Shown: piece after piece, positions 21,619-33,000 of the stretch
Numbering within the stretch: position 1 is the first letter of the stretch
How the letters are laid out: every line of letters starts with the position of its first letter
Assembly: GCF_052857255.1 (NCBI RefSeq)
Contig: NC_135498.1
Location: forward strand, 162,870,124 to 162,934,123
Origin: Amblyomma americanum
Taxonomy: Eukaryota > Arthropoda > Arachnida > Ixodida > Ixodidae
Length of the DNA: 64,000 nucleotides
Direction: 5' to 3'
Position numbers and translations under genes: made by a program
The notes under the pieces: generated by a model
Told to the model about the DNA's origin: nothing
Database searches by the model: none
The model's input: only the letters and a program-made list of their open reading frames with translations

Positions 21619-23500
21619 AGGGCCCCCTCTCTCAAAAGTTTTTCCATGAAAAACTGCTCACGTCATCCTCATCTTCAAGCCATCGAGCCAACCGACTATC
21701 TTCTGTGACGATTCCGGACCCAGCACACAACACACCGCAGGCGTCCAGCACACACCAAAAGCACAGCAAACTGCATTTTCTGAACATTAACACACCACTG
21801 GCGTTGTCCGAACAGACTTCTTAATAAACGTGTTGATATCGACAACACACTCCCGTGTATAATCACATAAAAACAAGAACAACAACAACAAGATACATCC
21901 CAGAGATACCTAGAGCTGTTCAGTTCGCCCTACTGACCAAGTCCGCTCCAATGCTATCTGTGCCTTTAACAAATTGCGACCTTAAGTGAGTATTCTTGTT
22001 AGGCCAAACTTCATCTCATAAATTTAAAATTGTTCATTTTGGCCTTGGTTAAGTATTCAAGCGGCTGATGATCCGTTTGAATTCTTAAATGTCTCCCTAA
22101 AGATATATGTGTAATTTCTTTAACGCCCACACAACCGCCAAACAATACCTTTTCAACAGTGGAGTAGTTGCGTTCACTAGCCGATAATCTCTTGCTTGCA
22201 AAAAACACCGGATGTAGCACGCGATTCTCTTCTTACAAGAATACGGCTCCTAAAGCTCGGTCTGATGCATCAGTGCGAAGCACAAACTTTTTATCCAGAT
22301 TCGAAGCAAGCAGAACGGGCGGTTTTGACATTAGCCATTTTAACATCATGGATGCATTTACATGTTCAGCAGTCCAATCCAGCTTATTGATTTGCCCTTT
22401 CGTAGTGATTTCGACAAGCTGATCGGCTATGTGGGCAAAATCGGGAATAAAGTCCCTGTATCTCCCGCAAAACCAAGGAACGACTGTACCTCTTTATTGG
22501 TCGTCAGTGTCTGGGCCTGCTGTATTTTGTCCAAGATGTCGTCTTTTCACGCGATGCGGCCTATTCCCAGATTGTGTCCGAGAAAAGAAATGGCTTCAAA
22601 GCTCACCTCACATTTTGTCGGTTTTATGGTCAACCTGGCTCGCTTAATTCTATCAAATAGTTTTTCCAGCGTAATAACATGCTCTTCCTACGTATCAGTT
22701 GCCACAAGAATGTCATCAATATAGTGTTCTAGATTTTGGAGCCCATCCAAAACCTTCCTCATCAGCTTCGTGAATACTGCAGATGCTGTCTTCAAACGAA
22801 AAGGTATGAATTCAAACTAGAATAAACCGGCCGAGTTCGAAAAGGCAGTCTTCTCTTTAGACGAATCTTCCATTGGTATTTGAAAATACCCTTTAGCTAA
22901 GTCAAATATACAAGAACCTTTTGTGTTCCACCTTAGCGAACGCCACGTCCGCTCATGGTATAGGTCAGGCATCGGGTAATATGGCGTCATTTAGCCGACC
23001 AAAATATACAAACAGTCGATAAATACAATCGGGTTTTTTGACAACCACGAGAGGCGCATCGTATGCTGACCACGACCTCTCAATCACACCAAGCTCCAAC
23101 ATGTCCTGCATCTCATTAACATTTCAATTGATTCCTGAACTACTAAAGCTACTGGGCATTGCCTCACGCTGATTGGTCTGTCTGTAGAGAGATTTAGTTT
23201 ACAACTTATGGCATCCGTTTTGCCCGGCACATCCGAAAAATCATCCCCTTTGCTTTAGAGTAGGGCCTTTATCTGTGATCTTCGGTATTCATTCAAATTG
23301 GGGTTTATTAGAACCTTATCCCATCCTAGTTTTCTTCTGCTGAAGAAAAATTCTGGCGCCTGGAGACCATGCGGTGACAGCCGTGCCCCCAACGCCCACA
23401 CTTTACCTGACCGCTGACAATTTCTTCACATTGAGCACTTCACAGCAAATCTGACTGATCATACAATGCAAAGCCGCAAATGCCTAGTTGGTTCATATTT
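21619..23500 (-). pseudogene. Gmr1-like pol remnant: linker, RT and RNase H
   Basis: Read from right to left: 23480-23230 matches the region after integrase in the plus copy at 63560-63780. 23060-22200 holds RT pieces, including an intact YIDD core (minus strand of about 22706-22725) and LGHN further on. 22220-22011 holds an RNase H and connection segment (FASKRLSASERNYSTVEK, TDHQPLEYLTKA). RNase H is followed directly by the 3' LTR with no integrase between, as expected if integrase lies upstream of RT. Stops and frameshifts occur throughout. It is truncated at about 23.5 kb, where an oppositely oriented Gypsy fragment begins. Confidence 0.7.
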
Positions 23501-23599
23501 AACTTCATTAGTGTGCTACTCATAGGTACGAACAATACAGGACGCAAGAAATCACACACACAGACCGGGCGCAAACTGTCAACTGGTAAATGATCATAC

Positions 23600-24530
23600 T
23601 AACTTCTCTGAGATCGACCTAGTGATAGCCTACCGTAAGATTCGTGTGGAGCCAGCTGACATTTAAAAGACGACAATTAACGCCCGCTTTCGCATCTTGG
23701 AGTATTTGAGGATTCTGTTTGAATTGCGCAACGCGGCACATGTACTGCAGCGAACTATCAACAATGTAACGCGATATCTCGACTTCGTGCTCGCCTACTT
23801 CGACGACCTCCTCGTCGCAAGCTCATGAGGATCCTTGCTCGAAGCTAAGCTGCGCGCCTTTCTCCACCAGCTGATGATTACATCGTTTTGGTCAGCAGCC
23901 TCAGCAAGTGCGTATTCAGCGTCACTAGAATTGAGTTTCCGGGCCACTTTGTAATCCCACAAGGTATCAGGCCATGGGACATCAAGCTCAAGACTTCAAA
24001 ACGCTCCGCCAGATCCATCAATAAGCTTCGAAAATTATTCGCCCTTTGGAATTCCATCTCGGTTTTATTTAAAATTTGGCCGAAATGTTGAGGCCGCTGA
24101 AAAATCCTCTGGCGTGCGCTGGTTGAGTGCAGTGACCACGCCGCATCTGCATTCACTGCTGCCAAGAAGGCGCTCACAGACGTAGCTACGCGCTTGCTTC
24201 TCATTTCTGACGTCCTACTTCATTTCATCACCGGGGCATAGAGCAATGCAATAGGTGCAGCTCTAAAGCAGCAGGGCTCTGGCTGGCACCATCCGGGTTT
24301 CTTCTCTTTAAATCTGAAACCACCTGAAGCTAACCACAGGAAGTTTCGACAAGAACTTCTCCCGCTGTATCTTGCTACCAAGCAATTTCGTCACTTCCTT
24401 GAGGCGGATACTTTGAAGCCGTCGAAGACATAAAGCCTTTGTCGTTTGCCTTCTATTGGAAGTATAGCACGTTAACACCGCGTGAAATCTGCCAATTCAG
24501 CATTATACCTTTTATACCGATATTTTGTTC
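23600..24530 (+). pseudogene. Gypsy RT and RNase H remnant
   Basis: 23630-24100 encodes RT in shifting frames, including a YFDDLLVASS core at about 23793-23825 followed by an in-frame stop, and GHFVIPQGIRPWD near 23940. 24110-24430 encodes the start of RNase H (SAAKKALTDVATRLL), then an AVYLATKQFRHFLE-like block, and SFAFYWKYSTLTPREI at 24442-24490. This is the same Gypsy family as the minus-strand element at 33.6-42.9 kb. Confidence 0.75.
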
Positions 24531-25134
24531 TGTTAGCGAAAAAAAGATTTTTGTGTATATCTATAATTCCCAATTAACGTTCACAAACACGCAAAAAAAC
24601 GTGACTTACTCTAAAACTTTAGGAGAGCCAGCACGCCACATACTTTCCCGCACACGAAGCCGCAAATTGCCTCTTCAGACGAGTTCATTTATGCCTCGTT
24701 AACTATTTTTCTAATCACCAAAATATGTTTCCGCAACAAAAACTCAGCTGAAGTATTGATTAGTAAAAAATTTCTCCGCATCAGAGAAGAAAGCCGTTTG
24801 ATTTTATAAGGTTTAACGTCCCACAGGAACTAAGGCTAGGAGAGACGCCGTAGTGGAAGGCTCCCGATAATTGCGACCACCTCGGGTTCTTTAACGTGCA
24901 AAGAAGTGAGAGCACAAGACGGAATTTTCTAGGCGCAACGCGAAATTCGTGGCGTACGCATTCATTTCTTGTTTTGGAAAAGGGATCCGTTTTAGCAGAC
25001 ACGAAATGGCTCCAACACTCTGTCCATAAAGGGTTTGTAACATAGCTGGCATCACTAACTTTGTGAAAACAGTGCTAGATATTTTGGAAAATAACTTTAG
25101 CCTCCACAGTCCTAAACGTCGTGCCGCAGAATGT
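24531..25134. other. AT-rich insertion splitting the Gypsy remnant, with a SINE piece
   Basis: The RNase H frame breaks near 24530 and the next recognisable pol block (ENAVGDEAF) begins near 25135, so about 600 bp is foreign. 24800-24930 is a SINE 3' body (TAAGGTTTAACGTCCCACAGG, GAGACGCCGTAGTGG). The rest is AT-rich and unassigned. Confidence 0.5.
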
Positions 25135-25970
25135 TATTTCTGAGTTTTAGTGAATCTCCGTCGCGTAAACAGAACGGAGAACGCTGTCGGAGACGAAGCC
25201 TTCCCCGCTTCCCTCTCGCCGTTGGGAGCTCTGGCGTACAAGCCACTAGTGGACGTGCAGGAGCTAGCAGCCATCCCGCGCTACGACCGAGAGCTGCACC
25301 GTTTTTGTTCAGCATCTATGTCCTTCAATTGGGCCGATAGTCCGCTTTCGTTTTCTACCACGTTGATTACGTGGGAAACTTCCATAGGTGTCCAGGACCG
25401 TTTCATGCCTTTTGCATTCCGTCGCACAATTTTTAATCAACCGCACCACATTAGCCACCTGTGTACTCATGCGACGCATAAGGCAGTAATCCCTCGCTGC
25501 ATTTGGCAAAGCATAAATGCAGACGTGTATCGCTGAGCTCAGGCATTCTTTCGTTGTCAAACAAATTTTACCAATATATACTATCACGGCTGTTCCTCCA
25601 CTTCGCCTGCGGGCACCCGATTCTCCAACACCATCATCGACCTTGCTGGTTCATTACAGTCATCACGTCTGGACTGCTTCCCGAGCACGTGCGCGAACAG
25701 GTCCACAAGTTCACCAAGGCATAGTCACAGAGTAGTTGCTCAGCTTTCACGACCAGCTGCGTGTCTCCTTTCGGCTGCCCCGCTGTTATCACTGTCGACC
25801 GAGGCCGCCAATTATAGTCGACTCTGTTCACTGCTCTTCTCAGCATCCTAGCCATAAGACACGTTCATACGACCGTCTGTTATCTTTCGGCCAGTGGCAT
25901 GGTGGGACGTCGACACCCGAAGGCTGTTCTCACTGCTTATCAGAGAGTTGAATGCTGGTCCGGCAACTTC
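25135..25970 (+). pseudogene. Gypsy integrase-region remnant
   Basis: Continues the Gypsy pol after the insertion: a linker with ENAVGDEAF, the zinc-binding region (ISHLCTHATHKAVIPRCIW, then SINADVYR), and core fragments in other frames (IIDLAG near 25635, and a DRLLSFGQWHGGTS block at 25870-25915 that parallels 34430-34370 in the minus-strand copy). Catalytic motifs cannot be aligned reliably. Decayed. Confidence 0.65.
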
Positions 25971-26298
25971 CTTGTTGTCCTTCTGAGAATCCCTCTCGGC
26001 ACTCTAAAGCTGACTAGGGACCGAATTACGGAACGCTCTTTCTCTGCAGTCAGCCTCAATCAGTCTCAAAGCCGCAATCCCACTGGTCGGCTCTGACCAC
26101 TCACTGACCGTGGTCAGAGCCGAAAAATAGGAGCGAGACTTCGTTATTGTTATGCGACTCTCATTCTGATTGAGAGAGTTCCAAAAACCGGCCCCTGAGT
26201 TACTTCGCAGCAGAATTCGTAGACGGTGTTTCACTGCGATTCCACCGAGACTTTTTCGCGCCCTTGTCCGCGTCGTCAGTCCACGACGCTATCATATA

Positions 26299-27031
26299 CA
26301 GTATTCTGCGTTTTTATCGCTGACACTTTCAAATATTTCCCCGCCATAACCGCTGGCTCGTTTGCAGTGAAACTGCACACAGAGCTTGCGTATTATGGTA
26401 ACGTTTGTATCGTAGCAAGTTTGACAATGGTATTTACTTAGTTCAGGCGCACATGATGCGAAAACGTAAGCGTCTACGAGAGATCGGCGAGCCAAAACCC
26501 GCAGACGACGCTTTTTCGCTGAGCACCGGCAGTCGCGCCATCTGTTTTCGGCAGCGGAAGGCGTCACGACTAGGCCGCCGAGGCGAGCTTTGCAAGGAGC
26601 GCGGGCCCTTTGAATATGCCGTTCGGCATTTGCGTCTTCTTCAACTGAAGCGCTTACAACATTTTCGGCTAATTGATCTGGAAAAAATATCAGAACAACT
26701 GATCTCACGCGACTTTATGTTTCAAAGAATATTGCTTGCAACGCTCGTCTCGGCGGCCTACTCATACGCTTTCCGCTGCCGAAAAAAGATGGCGCCACTG
26801 CCGTTTCTCAGATAAAAAGCGTCGTCTGCGGGTTTTGGCTCGCCGATCTCTCGTAGACGCTTACGTTTTCGCATCATGTGCGCCTGAACTAAGTAAGTAC
26901 CATTGTCAAACTTGCTACGATACAAAAGTTACCATAATACGCAAGCTCTGTGTGCAGTTTCACCGCAAACGAGCCAGCGGTTGAGGGGGAGAAATTTTTG
27001 AAAGTGTCAGCGATAAAAACGCACAATGCTG
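26299..27031. mobile_element. Palindromic TA-flanked MITE, copy A (733 bp)
   Basis: Ends are CAGTATTCTGCGTTTTTATCG on the left and CGATAAAAACGCACAATGCTG on the right, inverted repeats of one another, each next to TA (26297-26298 and 27032-27033). The arms run about 285 bp inward (26308-26590 against 26745-27030) around a ~150-bp core. TA flanks and absence of a transposase fit a Tc1/mariner-type MITE, although long arms are unusual for that group. Confidence 0.8.
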
Positions 27032-27643
27032 TACAGCATTGTGCGTTTTTATCGTGAAAACTTTCAAAAGTTTCCCCGCCTCAACCGCTGGCTCATTTGC
27101 GACGAAACTGCACACAGAGCTTGCGTATTATGGTAACTTTTGTATCGTAGGAAGTTTGACAACGGTACTTACTTAGTTGAGCCGTGCATGATGCGAAAAC
27201 ATAATCGTCTACGTAGAGATCGGCAACCAAAACCCGCAGACGACGCTGTTTCGCTGAAGGGCGGCAGTGGCGCCATCTGTTTGCGGTAGCGCAAAGCGTC
27301 CCGACAAGGCCGTCGAGGAGAGCGTTGCAAGGAGCGCGGGCCGTTTGAATATGCCATTCCTGTCGTTTCGTCTGCTTCTAGGAATCCAATCCAATCCACG
27401 GAGCTGTGCTGACGTGTCTCGCATGGGCTCCCGCCTCGAAGCCACTTTTCGGCAGAAAGAGTGAGCCTCCGGGCTCGAATATTTTGGACGACATCCGGGC
27501 CATTGTCCAGTGCCTGCTGCAGCCGGATTTTGCCAATCTACGGACACCTAGGCATATTGCCGGCTGACTGCCGGCCTAGCCATCGAGCTCGACCTAGCTC
27601 GTCACCTCTCCGCCGGGAACTGAGCGCCCAGGGACCCGCACAG

Positions 27644-29551
27644 ATGGAGTACGCCGTGGAAGGCGAGAAAATATCACCGTCGGAGCTCGAGGCCGGAAAA
27701 TGGGAAACCATTCTTCGTTACCGCGACCGACAACGAGGCCTGAAGAATAAAGGGCCCGCATCAACCGACGACGAGCCTGCGCAGGGGCACGGCCAAGGCA
27801 AGTCTAATTCCAATTTTCCATCGCGAAAGAACGGGAAGAAGCTACTTGCACTCAGCAAGAAAGCCCTTCTCCCGCGCTTACCGACCGACGACTACAAAAT
27901 CGTCTGCCGACCACAAGGTTGGAATCTGAGGGACTTTGCGCCCGGACTACTACTCTTCTGCGCCTGCGAGGTGGCCAGGCTGCCGTATGATACGGTGAAG
28001 AATGAAGACATTATCAGAGTCAATACGGCCAACAACTCCTTTACGCTATGCACGCCCGATCGTCAACGGGCGACTGCATACGCCAATATTGAAAAACTGA
28101 ACCTCCAAGATCAAACCTACAACGTAACGTCGTACGTGGCGGCGCCCGAAGACTCGGTAAAAGGGGTCATTTACAACGCCTACGCGGGAGACTCGCCCGA
28201 AGCGGTTCGCCAAGGCTTCGGAAACCGAAACGAAGGAATAGAAGTTGTGGATGCCCGAAGGATCGGGAAATCCAGAACAATACAAATCACCTTTTTTGGA
28301 AAGAAGCTACCCAGCCAAGTAATCTATCAGTGCGGCGTCTTTCGGGTCCACCCCTTCAGGGAGCAACATGAGGTATGCTACAACTGCAGGAGAGTAGGAC
28401 ACCGGGCCGATGTCTGCTACAAACCTACAACGAACCTTTGCCGCCGCTGCGGAGAAAATCACTCGCCTCCACCTGAGGGAGAACAGCCAACCTGCCAACC
28501 CGTATGCATCGTCTGCAACGGGGGCCACAACACAGGCAGCCGGAACTGCAAATTTCGGCTGATCAACAAGAACAAACAAGGAACGCCCCATGGCAACCAG
28601 ACACCCAAGCAAGGGGACAACGACTCATCACTACACGGACACCAGTCTAGGCCCAGGAAGAAGGAACACGGTGCTACCGGAAAAGGAGGAAGCCACAGCC
28701 GGAACAACTCCAGCTCCTTCCCGCCCCTGGGGAACCCTGCAGGGAACGACAAGAGAAGCTCAAGCCGCGGACGCAGCGATAGCCGCTCCAATAAAAAGGT
28801 GAGCTGGCCAGCAGAGGCCTCCCAATCTATTGACGCTCGAGAGAAGGAGTTTCAGGTCCAACTACAATCCCGAGACAGAGAAATTGCCAGCCTTAAAAAA
28901 GAGTTGGCTGACATTAAACGCCTGTTACAAGCGCATCAGGTACAGAATGCCACTGCGGCTAGAATGCCACCCACCGCGTCCCAGGATTCGACCAGTAATG
29001 CGATGGAAACAGACGCTATTTGCCACACTCCCTCCAACACGTCCCAGTCTTCAGCCCATAACGCGACGGACACAGACGCCAGAATAGCAACTAAAAGACC
29101 GCATCCTACAAAAGAAGGCGAGGAATCCAAAAGAAAGGCCGAGGCTTCGGAAGCCGACACCCCGCAGCCGTCGAAAGCGCCTACCAAACTCAGGGCAGAC
29201 ATCAATACTCTGTCAGAGAGAACTAGCGCTATATCAACAGAACAAGCAACCTTCCAAGGCCTCGTTACTACCAAATTTGCAGAGATAGATATTCGCTTTG
29301 CAACACTAGAGGGACAGGTATCCCAAATAGCCACCTGCATGCAGCAAATAATGGATAGGCTTACAACTATCGAGGCCCGCCTACCCCCCCACCTTGGATC
29401 TGTCCACGACGCCACAACCATCTATAACCCAACATGGCACCACGCCAAAAATTTGAAATTTGGCAATGGAACTGCAGAGGCTTCCGCCGCAAGCGGGCCC
29501 ACTTGCAGCTCCACATCCAACAAGCACCGTCTGTTCCAACCCCAGACGTGA
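27644..29551 (+). CDS. ORF1 protein of the I-clade element (gag-like, zinc knuckle)
   Basis: 635 aa from the first in-frame ATG. The frame is open further 5' but without an ATG. In I-type elements ORF1 binds element RNA and forms the ribonucleoprotein needed for target-primed reverse transcription. Residues 245-258 are a CCHC knuckle (CYNCRRVGHRADVC), followed from 266 by more Cys/His motifs (CRRCGENH, then CIVCNGGHNTGSRNC). An Arg/Ser-rich region follows to about 390. A predicted coiled coil lies at about 399-430 (REKEFQVQLQSRDREIASLK), with a second helical stretch near the C-terminus (about 546-580). The upstream half (about 80-230) would hold an RNA-recognition-like fold by family analogy, not seen directly. 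It overlaps ORF2 by 118 bases in a different frame. Confidence 0.9.
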   Translation: MEYAVEGEKISPSELEAGKWETILRYRDRQRGLKNKGPASTDDEPAQGHGQGKSNSNFPSRKNGKKLLALSKKALLPRLPTDDYKIVCRPQGWNLRDFAPGLLLFCACEVARLPYDTVKNEDIIRVNTANNSFTLCTPDRQRATAYANIEKLNLQDQTYNVTSYVAAPEDSVKGVIYNAYAGDSPEAVRQGFGNRNEGIEVVDARRIGKSRTIQITFFGKKLPSQVIYQCGVFRVHPFREQHEVCYNCRRVGHRADVCYKPTTNLCRRCGENHSPPPEGEQPTCQPVCIVCNGGHNTGSRNCKFRLINKNKQGTPHGNQTPKQGDNDSSLHGHQSRPRKKEHGATGKGGSHSRNNSSSFPPLGNPAGNDKRSSSRGRSDSRSNKKVSWPAEASQSIDAREKEFQVQLQSRDREIASLKKELADIKRLLQAHQVQNATAARMPPTASQDSTSNAMETDAICHTPSNTSQSSAHNATDTDARIATKRPHPTKEGEESKRKAEASEADTPQPSKAPTKLRADINTLSERTSAISTEQATFQGLVTTKFAEIDIRFATLEGQVSQIATCMQQIMDRLTTIEARLPPHLGSVHDATTIYNPTWHHAKNLKFGNGTAEASAASGPTCSSTSNKHRLFQPQT

Positions 29552-32500
29552 TTGCATTGCAAGAAGCTAGCGGCAGGGCTACACTGCCAGGCTATAAAGC
29601 ATATCTGCCACCTCATTATGATACTAGTAACGCAGCCGGCTCCTTCACAGCCACTCTGGTGCATAGAAATATCACCGCAATTCAACATTTTATAAATGAT
29701 TCGGAAGAAGATTACACCCTGCTTGAAATAGTACCAAGGCAAAAAGGAGGCTCAAATCTCTTCATCCTTAATGTATACAACCCTCCCAGAAACAAAGGAA
29801 ATGGACTCCCACACTTGTTGATAAACGCAGTAAAGCTGGCTGCTAGGGCTCAACTATTAATTGTGGGAGACTTCAACGCTCAACACCCAGCATGGGGATA
29901 TACCAAAGCAACTCCGAAAGGGAACCTGCTCTGGCAAATCATACAGTCACTAGGGCTCACAACGCTAAACAACCCGAGCGACCACACACGCATGGGTAAC
30001 AGTGTATGTGTAGACACATCTCCAGACTTATCCCTCTCTAAAAACGTCAAGGACGCAAAGTGGGTCAACACCGGGCAAAACCTTGGTAGTGATCACTTCA
30101 TCCTTAGCATCACCTTACCCACGACAAAACTTAAAAACAAAGCAAAAGAAATACGAACCACGGATTGGGACAAGTTCAGGCAACTTCGCGACAAAACAGC
30201 TCCAAAGGAGATCTCTAACCTTAGCGACTGGGTTATCTCCCTGAATGAGGATGTCAGCTCCACTAGCGTTGTGGTGCCAGTTGGGAAGGAGGAGCAGATT
30301 GCAGACTCAAAACTGCTACACCTGTGGCAGGCACAAAAAGGCCTCCAAAAAGGCTGGAAGCAGCAAAAACACAACAAGCGACTACGCAAAAAGATCGCTG
30401 AAATCGAGAGGCGAATCGAGGAACATACACTTACTCTCAAAACACAACAATGGAACCAAATATGTGAAAGCGTCAATGGACAGCTCGGAAATAAGAAGAC
30501 ATGGCATCTTCTAAGACACCTGCTCGATCCAGAACAAACACGTCCCGTGCAACAAAGTCAACTGTACAGACTCATACATAAATATGAGGGTACAACTGAA
30601 GACCTAATCAAAGAGCTAGCAGAACGTTATCTAAACACGGATGATAGTGCCACACAACCAGACTACCGGGGGACTCCTAATCCAAATTTAGACGCAGACA
30701 TCACAGACGCAGAGGTCTGGTACGCAATTGGAAAACTGCGGACAACATCTGCGGCAGGACCAGACAAAGTAACAAATAAGACTCTCAGGAACTTAGACGC
30801 AACGTCGATCGCGGCGGTTACAGACCTTATGAACAAATACTGGCATGCAAGCAACATACCACCAGAGTGGAAACACGCGAAAATCACTTTTATTCCTAAA
30901 GCTGGTAAGAAACTCAGCACTGAGAATCTACGCCCAATTTCATTAACATCATGCCTAGGCAAACTCATGGAGCATGTCATCCTCAATAGGCTCCAAAACT
31001 ATGCGGAGGACATGAACCTCCTACCTGAAACAATGTTAGGATTCAGGGCCCAACTATCTACCCAGGACATTCTCTTGCAGCTTAACAAGGACATAATTGA
31101 AGCTGACGAGGGAACAGGAACGAAAGCAATATTGGGTTTAGACCTTGTTAAAGCTTTCGACAACGTCACCCACAAAGCCATCTTGACAAACTTGTCAGAA
31201 ATCAACCCCGGAGAAAGGACGTACAACTACATCCGATCCTTCCTCACTAACAGAACTGCAGGGATAACGGTCGGAACAATAGAGTCTGCCCCAATCAAAC
31301 TAGGAAGTAAAGAAACGCCACAGGGCTCCGTCCTGTCCCCTTTCCTTTTTAACCTCTCCCTCATCAAAATTCCCCCCAAACTGGCACAAATACCAGACCT
31401 ACATCACACGTTCTATGCAGATGACATCACACTTTGGGTAACCAAAGGATGCGAAGGCTACATAGAAGACACACTCCAAGCAGCAGTGGACATCATCGAG
31501 GCATGCGCATGGGATTCCGGCCTCACTTGTTCTGAGCAAAAATCTGAACTCTTCGTGATCCGTCGTAAACAAAGAGGTAGGCGTACCACGACATCCCCCC
31601 CGCAAATAAACGTCTATGTTAATGGACGATCCGTCAAAGAGGTACAGACCATGAGAATACTGGGGTTGTATTTACAAACAAATGGAAAAAATACTGACAC
31701 ACTCACTAAGCTAAAACGCACGGTAGAAGCGACGGCGCGATTACTCCGCCGCATAGCTAATCGCAGACAAGGGGTGAGGGAACGAGATTTATGCCGCCTA
31801 GTGCAGGCCTTTGCGCTGAGCAGGATACTCTATGCCACCCCTTATCTGAAATTTTCGAAAGCAGAAAAGGACAAATTGGATAGCATGATACGGCAGGCCT
31901 ATAAGGCTGCGTTAGGACTCCCACTAAATGCCTCAACCGAAAGACTTATGAGGTTAGGAATACATAACACATACAATGAACTGAAAGAAGCCCATTTAAT
32001 GGCTCAAACAGCGCGATTAGCCAATTCCAGAACTGGCAGGAGTATTCTTACCAGGCTCGGAATTAACTTTCAACCTACGAATAACGATGCTAAAGTAGAC
32101 TTACCCCGCGCCTATAGGACGGCCCTACTAATCAAACCACTCCCCAAAAACATGCACCCCTTACACCATGAGGGTAGAAGACAAGCACGAGCCAAAGCCT
32201 TACATAAGAAATACAGACAGTGCGCTGCAACACTTTATGTAGATGCGGCAGAATACAAAAATACCAATGCCTTTGCAGTTGTGGTTGTGAACGAGAATGG
32301 TGACCACATCGTCTCGGCGACAATCAAAACGAAATCCTCTGAAACGGCAGAAGAGGCGGCTATAGCCCTCGCCCTAGCACATACCCAAGGGAGCATCATC
32401 CTCAGCGATTCCAAAATGGGTATCAATAATTTCGCTAAAGGGCGAGTTACAAACACCTCCCTTAGAATCCTTAACGCAACCAAATTCTCACCAAATTATT

Positions 32501-33000
32501 CCGAATTGATATGGGTCCCAGCCCATTCGGGGAATCCGGGGAACGAGGCAGCCCACAATAAAGCCCGAGGTTTCGTCGACCGGGCAGTGGATGAGTCTGG
32601 CTCCCTGAATTTCACGAAGGACTCAATGATCACATATCATGACCTCACCAATCATTTTAAACTAGAGAGGAGAATTTTCCCCCCTCCAGACAAAAGACTT
32701 ACTAAAGAACAAGAGGTTCCGTGGCGTCGTCTACAGACGAGATCGATACGCACCCCATCACTCCTCGCGCACATTTATCCAGATCTTTACAACCCAAACT
32801 GCAAACACTGTGGCCAACGTGCTACCTACGATCACATCCTGTGGGACTGCAAAATAGAGCCACCTCCGGGTGATCTAGTTACAGCTCCTTCTCTCGAGCG
32901 GTGGGAGACCGTGCTGGCTAGCTCTGACCCCAGAACGCAAGTTTTGGCGGTGGAGTGGGCTGACAAAGTCGTCGAGGGCTATGTACTCTCGACCACTTAA
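29434..33000 (+). CDS. ORF2 polyprotein: endonuclease, reverse transcriptase, RNase H
   Basis: 1,188 aa from ATG 29434. It nicks target DNA and copies element RNA at the nick. Endonuclease, about residues 10-225: WNCRG, ALQEA, GDFNAQHPAWG at about 145 and SDHFILS at about 220, the usual APE-type Asn/Glu/Asp/His positions. RT, about 480-700: FIPKAGK, LRPISLTSC, PQGSVLSPFLFNL at about 628, and FYADDITLW at 660-668 with both catalytic aspartates. RNase H, about 932-1050: YVDAAE, EEAAIALAL, LSDSKMG and WVPAHSGNPGNEAAHNKA. The C-terminal motif CKHCGQ...H...C lies at 1123-1139. All key residues are present. ORF2 starts inside ORF1 in another frame, so reinitiation or a similar mechanism is likely. 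Confidence 0.92.
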   Translation: MAPRQKFEIWQWNCRGFRRKRAHLQLHIQQAPSVPTPDVIALQEASGRATLPGYKAYLPPHYDTSNAAGSFTATLVHRNITAIQHFINDSEEDYTLLEIVPRQKGGSNLFILNVYNPPRNKGNGLPHLLINAVKLAARAQLLIVGDFNAQHPAWGYTKATPKGNLLWQIIQSLGLTTLNNPSDHTRMGNSVCVDTSPDLSLSKNVKDAKWVNTGQNLGSDHFILSITLPTTKLKNKAKEIRTTDWDKFRQLRDKTAPKEISNLSDWVISLNEDVSSTSVVVPVGKEEQIADSKLLHLWQAQKGLQKGWKQQKHNKRLRKKIAEIERRIEEHTLTLKTQQWNQICESVNGQLGNKKTWHLLRHLLDPEQTRPVQQSQLYRLIHKYEGTTEDLIKELAERYLNTDDSATQPDYRGTPNPNLDADITDAEVWYAIGKLRTTSAAGPDKVTNKTLRNLDATSIAAVTDLMNKYWHASNIPPEWKHAKITFIPKAGKKLSTENLRPISLTSCLGKLMEHVILNRLQNYAEDMNLLPETMLGFRAQLSTQDILLQLNKDIIEADEGTGTKAILGLDLVKAFDNVTHKAILTNLSEINPGERTYNYIRSFLTNRTAGITVGTIESAPIKLGSKETPQGSVLSPFLFNLSLIKIPPKLAQIPDLHHTFYADDITLWVTKGCEGYIEDTLQAAVDIIEACAWDSGLTCSEQKSELFVIRRKQRGRRTTTSPPQINVYVNGRSVKEVQTMRILGLYLQTNGKNTDTLTKLKRTVEATARLLRRIANRRQGVRERDLCRLVQAFALSRILYATPYLKFSKAEKDKLDSMIRQAYKAALGLPLNASTERLMRLGIHNTYNELKEAHLMAQTARLANSRTGRSILTRLGINFQPTNNDAKVDLPRAYRTALLIKPLPKNMHPLHHEGRRQARAKALHKKYRQCAATLYVDAAEYKNTNAFAVVVVNENGDHIVSATIKTKSSETAEEAAIALALAHTQGSIILSDSKMGINNFAKGRVTNTSLRILNATKFSPNYSELIWVPAHSGNPGNEAAHNKARGFVDRAVDESGSLNFTKDSMITYHDLTNHFKLERRIFPPPDKRLTKEQEVPWRRLQTRSIRTPSLLAHIYPDLYNPNCKHCGQRATYDHILWDCKIEPPPGDLVTAPSLERWETVLASSDPRTQVLAVEWADKVVEGYVLSTT

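Noticed and set aside
26299..27031. Protein-coding genes within MITE copy A (frames of 136 and 138 codons)
   Set aside because: They lie on opposite strands of a palindrome and mirror each other, so they are by-products of the inverted arms.
27461..27643. N-terminal extension of ORF1
   Set aside because: The frame is open, but the first codon there is GTG and no ATG occurs before 27644, so in a eukaryote translation most likely begins at 27644.
32132..32483. Minus-strand frames inside ORF2
   Set aside because: Antisense shadows of the RNase H region of the intact element.
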